Source: JAUIET01 sp039111475 (GTDB lineage: Bacteria; Pseudomonadota; Gammaproteobacteria; Pseudomonadales; JAUIET01). From it: a stretch of DNA of 64,000 nt. Under the pieces are notes generated by a model. The model saw only the letters and a program-made list of their open reading frames with translations, ran no database searches and was not told the DNA's origin. The translations under genes were made by a program, and so were the position numbers. Shown here in pieces: positions 42,449 to 50,769 of this stretch (its first letter is position 1; the number at the start of each line of letters is the position of its first letter). The stretch lies in the NCBI GenBank assembly GCA_039111475.1, contig JBCCIP010000015.1, positions 1-64,000 on the forward strand. Direction: 5' to 3'.

Positions 42449-43456
42449 TTAGGTGCGCTGTTGGCTGAACTTAAAATCCCAGGGAGACTCGCCCATGCCG
42501 GCAAACCGCGCCATTCGCTTTATCCCTAATCGACTAGAGTACTCCAAATAGGACAAGCTGTGCCTTGTAATAGCACCAAAAATAACTGGCTCTTTGCGCA
42601 CTGCCTTGTAGTACTCGCCACGAATCCTCTTGAGTTCATCATGATGGCTCTGCAACATGCTGTCTAGCTCGTCGTGCTGCATTGTGGTTACCCCACCATG
42701 ATATTGATGAAACGAACCTTCGCCCGCCAGCACAATCAAAGTCGAATCCGGCTCTAATGCGAGCTGCCGATAAAAATCGAGATTCACACAACCTCCGCCG
42801 GGGTTCTGAAAACCCTCGTGCATGCCGCCAACCTCTTCATACAGCTTTCGGCTGAACACAATACAATTAGACTCAAGCAGCGGATGAAAATACCCTTTGT
42901 CATTGGCGAGGCTGAACAGGGAAATATCAAACAATCTATAACCATGGGCGAACCAGTCGATGCTATCCAGCATCGCTTGCTCAGTGTTCTCATCGTGTCC
43001 TGCATCAACGCTATAGCGTTGGTCTTGCTCACCAATATGAAAACCCGGCGTTGCAACTATCCCTCCTGGATAAGCTCTGAGCGCCGCCAGCGTGTGTTTT
43101 ATAACTCCGGGACTCAACATACGCGCACCATCAATCATCAGCGCGATGTACTGTCCTCTGGCTGTCGCCATGCCTTCGTTGGCTGCGTAAACCGGCGTAG
43201 GTCGATGCTCCTCGCGCAACTGATAGTGAAAATTATCACCCAAGGCTAGTACTTCCGCCTCGTCCAAGTTCTCCTGGGAACTGTTTTCGACGACCAAAAC
43301 TTCATAATCACAAACTGATGTATCAAATTGGTATTCGCTGGTCAGGCTCTTCAGCGTATTCATGGCCTGCCGTCGCATTTTGTAGACAATCACAACGATA
43401 CTTAAGATAGGTAGCTTGGCTACTGGCTGACTTTTATTGTTCAAAATAACGCCCAT
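42449..43456 (-). CDS. GT2-like glycosyltransferase, IDGARM type (copy C)
   Basis: 335 residues, third paralogue. Marks: PILSIVVIVYKMRRQ, TLKSLTSEYQ, DYEVLVVENSS, IDGARM at 108-113, LDSIDW with GYRLFDIS, GGG-VNLDFYRQ and GEGSFHQYHGG. The ATG at 43456 overlaps the end of the upstream gene by 23 bases; a GTG at 43468 would overlap it more. It is encoded on the opposite strand to copies A and B, 6 kb away, so the family was multiplied before or during rearrangement of the island. It lies beside the degenerate copy D, which may be a partner. Confidence 0.75.
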   Translation of the reverse strand: MGVILNNKSQPVAKLPILSIVVIVYKMRRQAMNTLKSLTSEYQFDTSVCDYEVLVVENSSQENLDEAEVLALGDNFHYQLREEHRPTPVYAANEGMATARGQYIALMIDGARMLSPGVIKHTLAALRAYPGGIVATPGFHIGEQDQRYSVDAGHDENTEQAMLDSIDWFAHGYRLFDISLFSLANDKGYFHPLLESNCIVFSRKLYEEVGGMHEGFQNPGGGCVNLDFYRQLALEPDSTLIVLAGEGSFHQYHGGVTTMQHDELDSMLQSHHDELKRIRGEYYKAVRKEPVIFGAITRHSLSYLEYSSRLGIKRMARFAGMGESPWDFKFSQQRT

Positions 43457-44288
43457 CCACACGAGCACAGCTCTTACCGAGCGTATGCATCGCCGCTGAA
43501 GAGAAACTGCCGAACAACGTTACGTTTTTTTCTTCGTCGTTCTTTATAGCCTTATCTGGCATCAGTTCGGTTGATAACTTTACAGTCGTGACTTCATCGG
43601 TTAAGTATCCATGCCGGTAAAAAACACCCTCTCCAGCCAGTAAAAGTTGCTCGCTCGTAACCTTGGTCAAACAACTATAAGCGCCTATCAGAAACGGGTG
43701 CAACGAAATGTTACTTACAGGTTCTGACTCAAGGTCATAATCCAACACCATCCAATGAGAGCGAGGCGCAAAATATACGCAACTTAAGCCGCTACTTGAT
43801 AGATAACCGTCTGGGGCATACGGGGGGAATTCGGCATTCGAAAAGTAACTGTAGTCCTCAATGTGCTCATCGATTTGACCTAGTGTCGCTTGGAAACATG
43901 GAACGCTCACTAGTGACTGCTCATACATAGCAATTCCAGCAGCGGCTAAGGACAATATATTCGGCGTGAAGTAAGAAACGCCCGGAGGCAAAACTCCTAC
44001 ATAGTTTCCATTGCATTTCGCAATCGCGTCACGTAAAAATTGCGCTAGCCTTAATGACGTCATATCTACTTCGAAAAGCCGTAGATTTGCCGCTGTTGAC
44101 TTAATTTTAAACGCGTCAAAACTCACGCGATGCTCTGCAGCATTACCGCTGGACGTATCCAATGCCAAAAGACATTCAACGTTTAGCGGCTTCGCACCGC
44201 TTGCGATGCACGCCAATACGTTCTCTAACAGCTTCTCAAGGTTTGTGTGCTGATCAGGGAAAAGCAGAATAGAAAATTGGGGTTTCAC
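43434..44288 (-). CDS. Degenerate GT2-like protein (copy D, catalytic motif lost)
   Basis: 284 residues. It aligns with the IDGARM proteins over its whole length: PQFSILLFPDQ at the N terminus, VGVLPPGVSYFTPNIL where the others read ALMIDGARMLSPGVI, and LLAGEGVFYRHG followed by VTT where they read VLAGEGSFHQYHGG and TT. The catalytic Asp-Gly is replaced by Pro-Pro-Gly-Val (101-104) and the FHQxHGG block is altered, so glycosyl transfer is unlikely. Despite this it is an intact frame translationally coupled to copy C, suggesting a retained role, such as a binding partner. Its own relatedness is a visual judgement. Confidence 0.6.
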   Translation of the reverse strand: MKPQFSILLFPDQHTNLEKLLENVLACIASGAKPLNVECLLALDTSSGNAAEHRVSFDAFKIKSTAANLRLFEVDMTSLRLAQFLRDAIAKCNGNYVGVLPPGVSYFTPNILSLAAAGIAMYEQSLVSVPCFQATLGQIDEHIEDYSYFSNAEFPPYAPDGYLSSSGLSCVYFAPRSHWMVLDYDLESEPVSNISLHPFLIGAYSCLTKVTSEQLLLAGEGVFYRHGYLTDEVTTVKLSTELMPDKAIKNDEEKNVTLFGSFSSAAMHTLGKSCARVDGRYFEQ

Positions 44289-44505
44289 GAAATATCGAGC
44301 TGCATAGCTATTTGCATAATTCCAGTATTATCTTACAACCAAGACTGTATTCACAGCTAGCATGAAACAAGGGGCATAGTACCCGACGTTGCTGGTATTC
44401 ACGACCGGTTGCTTGATGGGCATTAATGTGGGGCAATAAGCTCGTTTATACCCAGTGTTCTGAGATAGAATTAGCGACTTCAATTGCCACTGAATTTAAG
44501 CGAGC

Positions 44506-45504
44506 ATGCCTGACTCAGACGCCAAAGCAATAAATAAAACGATTGCCACTCTTGCAGAACTCAGGCGCGAAATAGCGAGTCTGCAGCAGCAAAACGCACT
44601 GCAGCGGGATGAAGCAATAGAAAAAAGGCTCATTGACTTGCGGATCCTCGCCGCTCCTTTGGTTTTAGCGCAAGCGGAGAAGAATGTCTGGAAGCGCGAA
44701 TCGAGGCTTGAACTTCCTCCAGGTCCCTATTCGATCCCGGAGATTCATAGATCGGAATTGTCGGCCGACCATATTTGCAGTGGCATACTTAATCACGGTG
44801 CTTTAATTGTTCGTAATTTGCTGGACAAAAACTGTTGTGCCGGATTACGAGAAGATATAGACAAAACGTTTGAAGCTCGCCAGGCGCTGGTGGATGGCAA
44901 ACATGATGGTGATGCGTGGTACAACGTGCCACAGGCCGCACCCGAGAGATCAATGCGTGGTGGTGGCGCGATTTGGGCGGCCTGTGCACCCAGGCCAATG
45001 AATACTGTTCTCGCGCTGTATGAGTCACTCGGATTGCACTCAATACTTGATGAGTACATCGGCCAGGAAACGATGCTATCGGTTAAGAAGTGGGTATTGA
45101 GAAAGGCGGAAGCCTTGGAATTCACAGGATGGCACCAGGACGGTGCGTTTATGGGTTCGAGTATCCGCAGTGCAAATCTCTGGATTTCTCTTTCAAATTG
45201 TGGGCATGGTACGGACTCTCCTGGAATTGACATCGTACCAGGGCGACTGGAGAACATCATAGAAACTGGCACAAATGGAGCATTCTTTGACTGGAGCGTT
45301 GGAGACCAGTTCGTTGATGCTACGTTCCACAGAAACCCACCTGTTACACCAGTATTTAATGAGGGCGACGCGGTTTTCTTCGATCACTTTAACCTGCATC
45401 GCACGTCACCTGGGCTTCACTATAGTCAGCCAAGGTACGCGATAGAATGTTGGTTTTTGGGTGCTGAGAATTATCCGCAGCGGCAACTTCCAATGCTTTG
45501 GTAG
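44506..45504 (+). CDS. Phytanoyl-CoA-dioxygenase (PhyH)-family oxygenase with N-terminal coiled coil
   Basis: 332-residue Fe(II)/2-oxoglutarate oxygenase. A charged, heptad-like N-terminal helix (about 8-45, TIATLAELRREIASLQQQNA) is followed by the PhyH core. Iron ligands: His210 and Asp212 (WHQDGAFMG) and distal His298 (FNLHRTSPG); a 2-oxoglutarate Arg is likely in QPRYAIECWF. In biosynthetic clusters PhyH enzymes hydroxylate or epimerise sugars, lipids or antibiotics, so here they may modify a glycan or lipid precursor. It is divergent from the copy D gene and convergent with the sulfatase. Confidence 0.8.
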   Translation: MPDSDAKAINKTIATLAELRREIASLQQQNALQRDEAIEKRLIDLRILAAPLVLAQAEKNVWKRESRLELPPGPYSIPEIHRSELSADHICSGILNHGALIVRNLLDKNCCAGLREDIDKTFEARQALVDGKHDGDAWYNVPQAAPERSMRGGGAIWAACAPRPMNTVLALYESLGLHSILDEYIGQETMLSVKKWVLRKAEALEFTGWHQDGAFMGSSIRSANLWISLSNCGHGTDSPGIDIVPGRLENIIETGTNGAFFDWSVGDQFVDATFHRNPPVTPVFNEGDAVFFDHFNLHRTSPGLHYSQPRYAIECWFLGAENYPQRQLPMLW

Positions 45505-45522
45505 CTAGGCAGCCGTTTCAGA

Positions 45523-47541
45523 TCAATTGCATAATCGCGTGCCGGTCATCTTTATGTAAGGGTAAAACAATTGATCACCACGACGATGCTCAGCAAGACC
45601 ATGTTGTAATTCTGCATTATCAGTCAAAGCAATAAATTTCTCATTCTTACTACTCGCAGGCAAGTTCCGAATATAGACGCGCCCTCTTGCCAGTATCGGT
45701 TGGTCAAAGATAACCGTTGAGTTCCTGATTTCCGCAACACTTAGCCTCTTGTCAGGAAAAGATGTTGATTCATGCAGAGCATCATCTACGTATATTTTCA
45801 CCAATGTGCCCTTACCTTGCGGCGCAGAGCGGTCTGGGCCATTTACGGGCCTGACTTCTGAAACAGTATGACTAGATAGCACAATCTCTTTACAGTTAGT
45901 CAAATCCAGTGGCTCGGTACTGACTTGATGCTCGCCGACGTTCCAGGTAAGAACCATATCGCTTGATAAAACAAGGCTCCAAACACCAGGTTGTTCGGCC
46001 ACCAACATTGGGAAATCATTTTCCTTGGCTTTTTCAACTTCAATCGGTCCAATGCCCAATCCCATACTCAGCCCGCCGAGGCCTGGGGTCCGCATCCAAT
46101 CATATTTATCGAAATGCCAATTCCCGTCCAGAGAACCCAAGTCACTATCTACAAGCGTGGCCATCTCGTTGCTTGCTTGCCAATAACGTGCGGCGATTGA
46201 TTGATGAATTTCACCATTGTCAGTAGTTAAGCTAGTCTTGCCACTGGAATCTACATTCAGGTCAGACCAGTGGTTTGCAACGCCCCACAAGCCACTAAAG
46301 CGCTGGTTCTGAATCCCATCAAGGTAACTGAAGCTCGTCGCATTCATGCGCCAAGCATACTCTTCCCATAGCCTGGACCGCTTTGGAGCTGGCGCGTAGT
46401 CAAGCTGTAGCAATTGGCGCGCGTAGCTGTGACCATCAGAATCAAGACTGCCTGGCAGGCCTATCAGATCAGTTATTGTTGGCATAACATCCACATTCAT
46501 TGCAATGGAATCGATTTTTCCGCCTAAGCTAATCTGGTCTGGCCAGCTTATGATCATTGGGGTGCGAAAGCTCCCTTCATAATACTCCGCCTTAGCACCA
46601 AAAAAAGGCGCATTGTTGTCGCGCGTTTGGTTTGTTCCTCCGTTGTCACTCAGAAAGACGATGAGTGTATTATTGTATTGACCGGATTCTCGCAATGCGG
46701 CTATTAATTGCCCGATCGCATCATCCATTTGATACACTAACGCTTGGTATCTTCCTTCTGCACTGTCATCAAATTGTTCGGCGAAACGCTGCTCAGGCTG
46801 TATAGGTGTATGCGGTGCAAAAAACGCATGGTATAAGAACCAAGGCTTGTTATTATCAGAACTTTGTTTCACGAAACCTAGCGATTTTTTTAAGAGCAAA
46901 TCAGTAAGATGCCCTTTGTGTATTTGTGGCTCATTGTTCCCGACTCTCAGCGCAGGATTGAGGTAGGTCGGTGTCAATCGAACACTGCTGTTATGTGGCA
47001 CAATTTCCGCTAGCTGAAATTGAGTGAGAAAACCAAACCAGTAATTAAACCCCTTCTGAAGCGGCCATCCCTCCTGATATTGAGATCCCGCATGCCACTT
47101 ACCCACAGCGGTGGTATTGTATCCGTTGTATTTTAATACTTCCGCAATCGTGAAGTACTCTTCCGGAATGAGGACACCATTGTGCCGAAACCCCATGCGC
47201 TGAGGAAACATGCCAGTCAAAAGGGCAACCCGGCTTGGTGAACAAGTGGTGTCAGCATAGTGGCGAGTAAAGCTCACACCTTCCGCAGCAAGGGCGTCGA
47301 TGTTGGGTGTGCGCGCATTTCCATCACCAAAAGATCCCACATCGTTGTAACCAAGATCATCGGCGACCAGCAATAATACGTTTGGAAAGCTCGCTTGCAA
47401 TTCCTCGGTTTCCGCTAACGATTTGATGACAGACCAGGCAGCCAAGCCGAATAGCAATATTCCCAGCAACACGCCAACAGAATAGTTTTTCCAGCCCGCT
47501 CCGAAAGGCTCGCCGCCGCCATCCAGTGCAGTGCTAGACAT
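45523..47541 (-). CDS. Membrane-anchored sulfatase
   Basis: About 672 residues. One transmembrane helix (GVLLGILLFGLAAWSVI, about 22-39) precedes the alkaline-phosphatase-fold sulfatase domain. LLLVADDLGYNDVG gives the metal-binding Asp pair (61-62), and CSPSRVALLTG contains the Cys100-x-Pro-x-Arg104 motif, whose Cys becomes formylglycine. A beta-rich C-terminal domain of about 170 residues follows (VAEQPGVWSLVLSSD onward). No formylglycine-generating enzyme is in the window. Start: ATG at 47541; a TTG at 47565 would add 8 residues. It is directly downstream of the GT2 gene. It could remove sulfate from the sulfated glycan or from external ones. Confidence 0.8.
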   Translation of the reverse strand: MSSTALDGGGEPFGAGWKNYSVGVLLGILLFGLAAWSVIKSLAETEELQASFPNVLLLVADDLGYNDVGSFGDGNARTPNIDALAAEGVSFTRHYADTTCSPSRVALLTGMFPQRMGFRHNGVLIPEEYFTIAEVLKYNGYNTTAVGKWHAGSQYQEGWPLQKGFNYWFGFLTQFQLAEIVPHNSSVRLTPTYLNPALRVGNNEPQIHKGHLTDLLLKKSLGFVKQSSDNNKPWFLYHAFFAPHTPIQPEQRFAEQFDDSAEGRYQALVYQMDDAIGQLIAALRESGQYNNTLIVFLSDNGGTNQTRDNNAPFFGAKAEYYEGSFRTPMIISWPDQISLGGKIDSIAMNVDVMPTITDLIGLPGSLDSDGHSYARQLLQLDYAPAPKRSRLWEEYAWRMNATSFSYLDGIQNQRFSGLWGVANHWSDLNVDSSGKTSLTTDNGEIHQSIAARYWQASNEMATLVDSDLGSLDGNWHFDKYDWMRTPGLGGLSMGLGIGPIEVEKAKENDFPMLVAEQPGVWSLVLSSDMVLTWNVGEHQVSTEPLDLTNCKEIVLSSHTVSEVRPVNGPDRSAPQGKGTLVKIYVDDALHESTSFPDKRLSVAEIRNSTVIFDQPILARGRVYIRNLPASSKNEKFIALTDNAELQHGLAEHRRGDQLFYPYIKMTGTRLCN

Positions 47542-47574
47542 CGCAACACTGATGAGTGTGAGCAAACAGACCGA

Positions 47575-48519
47575 CTACCATAACCGCCAAGTCATAGAAC
47601 TAAGCAGCGTCATGCTGGATATCCTTCCAGGTTGTGTTTCCGATCGTTTCGCTAGAAACTTCCGCAACGCTGCCAGGGCCTGCCATTTACTCTGCAATAT
47701 TGCTGAGCGCTGGGGCGTAGTCAAAAAATACGCAATCGATACGAGATTCACCAGCGCGTGCACGGGTAGAAATGCAAGCAGCAGCGGCAATGGCATATTC
47801 TTAAAATATGTCCAAACGAGATTTCTGTGACCATACATAACCACGGATGAACTCACATTCTCAGTTAAGCCGCCACCAACATGGCGTACCATCGCATCGG
47901 CAACGTAAAGACATTTATGACCCTTCAGACGCAACCGAAACCCAAGGTCAACATCTTCAAAAAAACAAAAGAAATCTTCGTCAAACCCGCCAACTTCTTG
48001 CCATGCGTCTTTGCGATAAAGAGCCGCAGCCGCGCAAGGCGCAAAAACCTCTCGGGATTGGTTTTCTTCTGGCACATACCGCTTTAAATAATTGCGTCTT
48101 TTTGCCAACCCGGAAATAAAGTAGTTGTCCCCGGCACCATCATATAAATCAGTATTGGTGTCCTTTAGCATGCAACTGGCAAAAAAACTATATTCAGGGC
48201 AGTTTATAGTCGCTTGCATCAATTCCATTAGCCAACGAGGATCTGCAAATGCATCAGCGTTCAGCGTGGCAACCCAGTCGATATCTTTACATTCTGATAA
48301 CGCCAGGTTATTAGCTCTGGCAAAACCGACATTCTCAGGCAATCTTAAAACAACAGTGCTTATGCGCGCATTCTCAGCCGCCAATAGGGAGTCGTCATTA
48401 CTGCAATTGTCGACAATGATTACTTTGGACGGTAATAGTTCCTGTTTCTCCAGCGCGCAAAGGCAACGTTCAAGATATTCCCCACTGTTCCAATTGACGA
48501 TCACTACCGCAACTTTCAT
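47575..48519 (-). CDS. GT2-family glycosyltransferase, rhamnosyltransferase-like
   Basis: 314-residue classic GT2 enzyme, unlike copies A-D: VVIVNWNSGEYLERCL (5-20), VIIVDNCSNDDS, GFARANNLAL, the DxD region in TLNADAFADPRW, PCAAAALYRKDAW and the base-containing FCFFEDVDLGFRLRLKG. This arrangement fits WbbL-type rhamnosyltransferases. A C-terminal hydrophobic patch (PLPLLLAFLPVHALVNLVSIAYF) may contact the membrane. First gene of a two-gene - strand unit with the sulfatase. Donor sugar not defined. Confidence 0.85.
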   Translation of the reverse strand: MKVAVVIVNWNSGEYLERCLCALEKQELLPSKVIIVDNCSNDDSLLAAENARISTVVLRLPENVGFARANNLALSECKDIDWVATLNADAFADPRWLMELMQATINCPEYSFFASCMLKDTNTDLYDGAGDNYFISGLAKRRNYLKRYVPEENQSREVFAPCAAAALYRKDAWQEVGGFDEDFFCFFEDVDLGFRLRLKGHKCLYVADAMVRHVGGGLTENVSSSVVMYGHRNLVWTYFKNMPLPLLLAFLPVHALVNLVSIAYFLTTPQRSAILQSKWQALAALRKFLAKRSETQPGRISSMTLLSSMTWRLW

Positions 48520-48758
48520 GGCTTGTTTTCAAAGATTGGCGGATGAAAATCGCAAAAAAGTAACATCAGCCGTGCCACCCTGTCATCTTCATGAAGTTAA
48601 CCCGGCGGATGGTATATGAAGCCTTCTGCTCAAACCAGCAAAAAGGCGGTGACTTAATTGGTGAAGTTAATCTCAGCTAGTGCGGCTTAATTGGTAATGA
48701 AGCAACAAAACAGCCAATTTTGAGCCATTCTGACGCCATCAGTTGAAGACAGTTTGAC

Positions 48759-49472
48759 TCACCAGCTTTCTTTACTGGTACGGACGTCAAGTTCAAACGA
48801 CCAGGCCCTTGGTGTTTGATTATAAAGATATACAAATCCATCTACGATGCCGTCGAGAGAAATCATTCCCTCCTCGCCAATCGCAGCCGCATAATCCGGC
48901 ACTAAAGTGAGAATTTTCTCACCATGAATTGGACCATCAATCACGACATGACCAACGTGAATACCGTCATCTGCGTATTCCTTGGCCATAGCTTGTGCGA
49001 GATTGCGAACTGCGCCCTTGGATGAATTGAACGCGCCAAAATTTGCGCGACCACGCAAGGAGGCACTAGCGCCAGTAAACAGTAAAGTACCACCACTGCT
49101 TTTCATAGATCTTATCGCTTCTCTTCCAAAGAGAAAGCCTCCGAAACAGCAAACTCGCCAACTGTACTCAAACAGAGCGGCTTCCATATCATCAATTCGA
49201 CCTGGGGTGTTATTGCCAACGTTGTAAATCGCCAGGTCCACATTGTTACCCGCTATGTCAAACAAGGCCTGAACGGCTGACTCATCCGTACAATCAGCCA
49301 CAACGGCTTGAGCGCTGTCGCCTTGTTCGACTATGTGTTCAACAACGGCGTCCAATTTTTCCTGAGTACGACCCGCCGCAATCACATGTAAGCCTTCTTG
49401 CGCGAATCGAATACACAGTTGCGCCCCCAAACCCTGAACCGGACCGACCCCTATAACAATCGCTGTTTTCAT
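48759..49472 (-). CDS. SDR-family protein with Phe in place of catalytic Tyr
   Basis: 237-residue Rossmann-fold SDR. The nucleotide motif is GVGPVQGLGAQ (8-18) and NVGN the NAG equivalent. The catalytic Ser is probably S136 in TGASAS, but the Tyr-x-x-x-Lys block reads FNSSK (Phe148 to Lys152). Some SDR branches that look like this keep Phe here, so the protein may bind a ligand or use another residue. C-terminal HVGHVVIDGPIHG is typical of that branch. It lies 21 bases after the DapB-like gene in one - strand unit. Substrate unknown. Confidence 0.75.
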   Translation of the reverse strand: MKTAIVIGVGPVQGLGAQLCIRFAQEGLHVIAAGRTQEKLDAVVEHIVEQGDSAQAVVADCTDESAVQALFDIAGNNVDLAIYNVGNNTPGRIDDMEAALFEYSWRVCCFGGFLFGREAIRSMKSSGGTLLFTGASASLRGRANFGAFNSSKGAVRNLAQAMAKEYADDGIHVGHVVIDGPIHGEKILTLVPDYAAAIGEEGMISLDGIVDGFVYLYNQTPRAWSFELDVRTSKESW

Positions 49473-49493
49473 TATCTAATCACCCCATCAGTT

Positions 49494-50579
49494 TCATCGT
49501 CGCAATTGCGGGCCGCCATGAATCAACGGCAAGTCCAGCGGACTTAGTATGCCAGGTTTGCCTGCACATACTGCAGGTATCGCGTTCACAATACGATTTG
49601 CCGCAGAGCAGTTGCCGCCACCAGCAGGGCCCGGTTCGACAGGATCATGCCCATGGAAACTCACCTTCAACTCTGGATTGCCTTTGATAATCGCCTGATG
49701 GCAACCTTCCCCTTCAGCTGGATACGGCCAATCTGGCGCGCAGGACTGATCGATACGCGTAATATGCTCCACAACAATTCTGGATTCACCGGCCACCATA
49801 CCTCGTACCTCAAAGCGAAAAGCACCTTGAGTACCCGCCTCGAAATGTCCCATCCCATGGACATCCACTGATTCGGCAAGCGGTAAGCGCTCGACATGGG
49901 TTTCAATAAAATCCAGTGGATAATCCAGTGCAGCAGCTACTATCTCTACCATAGGCGCCCAAACAAGTTTTAATGCACTCTCCTCCAGCATCTGCGGTAA
50001 AGTATCCATGGATTGACCGAAGCCAATCACATTGCGAACCACGTCGGGTTGATCGTACAGCGCGTAGTTGAATACTTCCTGCAGTCGAATTTCTTCAATA
50101 TCAGACACCACGCCACTGAGCAGTACTGGAAGAATATCCATGGCCCAACCTGGATCGACACCTGACACAAACACCGAGCATTCGTTCTGTTCGCACACCA
50201 TTTGTACTGGCTCAATTGCCTCTTTGATCGCGCCCTGGCCGGCAGGGTACAGCAAGGGGTAAAACGACGTAGACACCACATTCACGCCCGCACTCAAGCA
50301 CGACAGCAAATCCATAAACGCAGCTTCACCGCGCGTATCGCCACTGGCGGTGTAAACCACAGCATCGATATTATCTGCGATCACGCTTTGCCAATCATCG
50401 GTGGCAGCTACGCCCAGAGGCCCTATCCCCGCGAGGCTGCCAGCGTCTTTGCCTATTTTCTCTGGGTTGGATACAACAACGGCAACAAGATCGAGCTCGC
50501 GATGAGCTGCCACTGCGCGTATGGCCGGTCGACCCACATTTCCGGTTCCCCACACTGCAACACGCTTCTTCTCACTCAT
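49494..50579 (-). CDS. Dihydrodipicolinate-reductase-like NAD(P)-dependent dehydrogenase
   Basis: 361-residue Rossmann protein. RVAVWGTGNVGRPAIRAVA (about 6-24) binds NAD(P), VYTASGDTRGEAAFMDLLS follows, and the middle SGVDPGWAMDILPVLLS (about 148-164) places it near 2,4-diaminopentanoate dehydrogenase and other DapB-like oxidoreductases, whose members act on small amino or carbonyl compounds. The NADPH/NADH choice is not clear. In the same unit as the downstream SDR, suggesting a two-step reduction or oxidation of an unknown metabolite. Divergent from the double beta-lactamase-fold gene. Confidence 0.7.
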   Translation of the reverse strand: MSEKKRVAVWGTGNVGRPAIRAVAAHRELDLVAVVVSNPEKIGKDAGSLAGIGPLGVAATDDWQSVIADNIDAVVYTASGDTRGEAAFMDLLSCLSAGVNVVSTSFYPLLYPAGQGAIKEAIEPVQMVCEQNECSVFVSGVDPGWAMDILPVLLSGVVSDIEEIRLQEVFNYALYDQPDVVRNVIGFGQSMDTLPQMLEESALKLVWAPMVEIVAAALDYPLDFIETHVERLPLAESVDVHGMGHFEAGTQGAFRFEVRGMVAGESRIVVEHITRIDQSCAPDWPYPAEGEGCHQAIIKGNPELKVSFHGHDPVEPGPAGGGNCSAANRIVNAIPAVCAGKPGILSPLDLPLIHGGPQLRR

Positions 50580-50769
50580 ACTGATTCCTACTTTGTCGTG
50601 ACCAATGCAAGGCCGTCATTTCCTGAGTGCAGTGTAGCTTTAGTGAAGAGCTTTGCCCGTGACAACTTGTTTATTCGACACTTAATCTATCAACACATTT
50701 TTGGCAACGTTGCCTTGATTTGTGAAGTGGGTACAATCCAGCAATCACTCATTTCTGGCTCCAATATCA

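Noticed and set aside
48125..48619. 164-codon open frame on the + strand opposite the rhamnosyltransferase-like GT2 gene
   Set aside because: It lies almost wholly antisense to a well supported GT2 gene, its translation has no family-like pattern, and long antisense frames are expected from the codon bias of that gene.
48653..48695. Direct repeat CTTAATTGGT at 48653-48662 and 48686-48695
   Set aside because: Only two copies of ten A+T-rich bases in a non-coding gap; too short to support an array, attachment site or operator.
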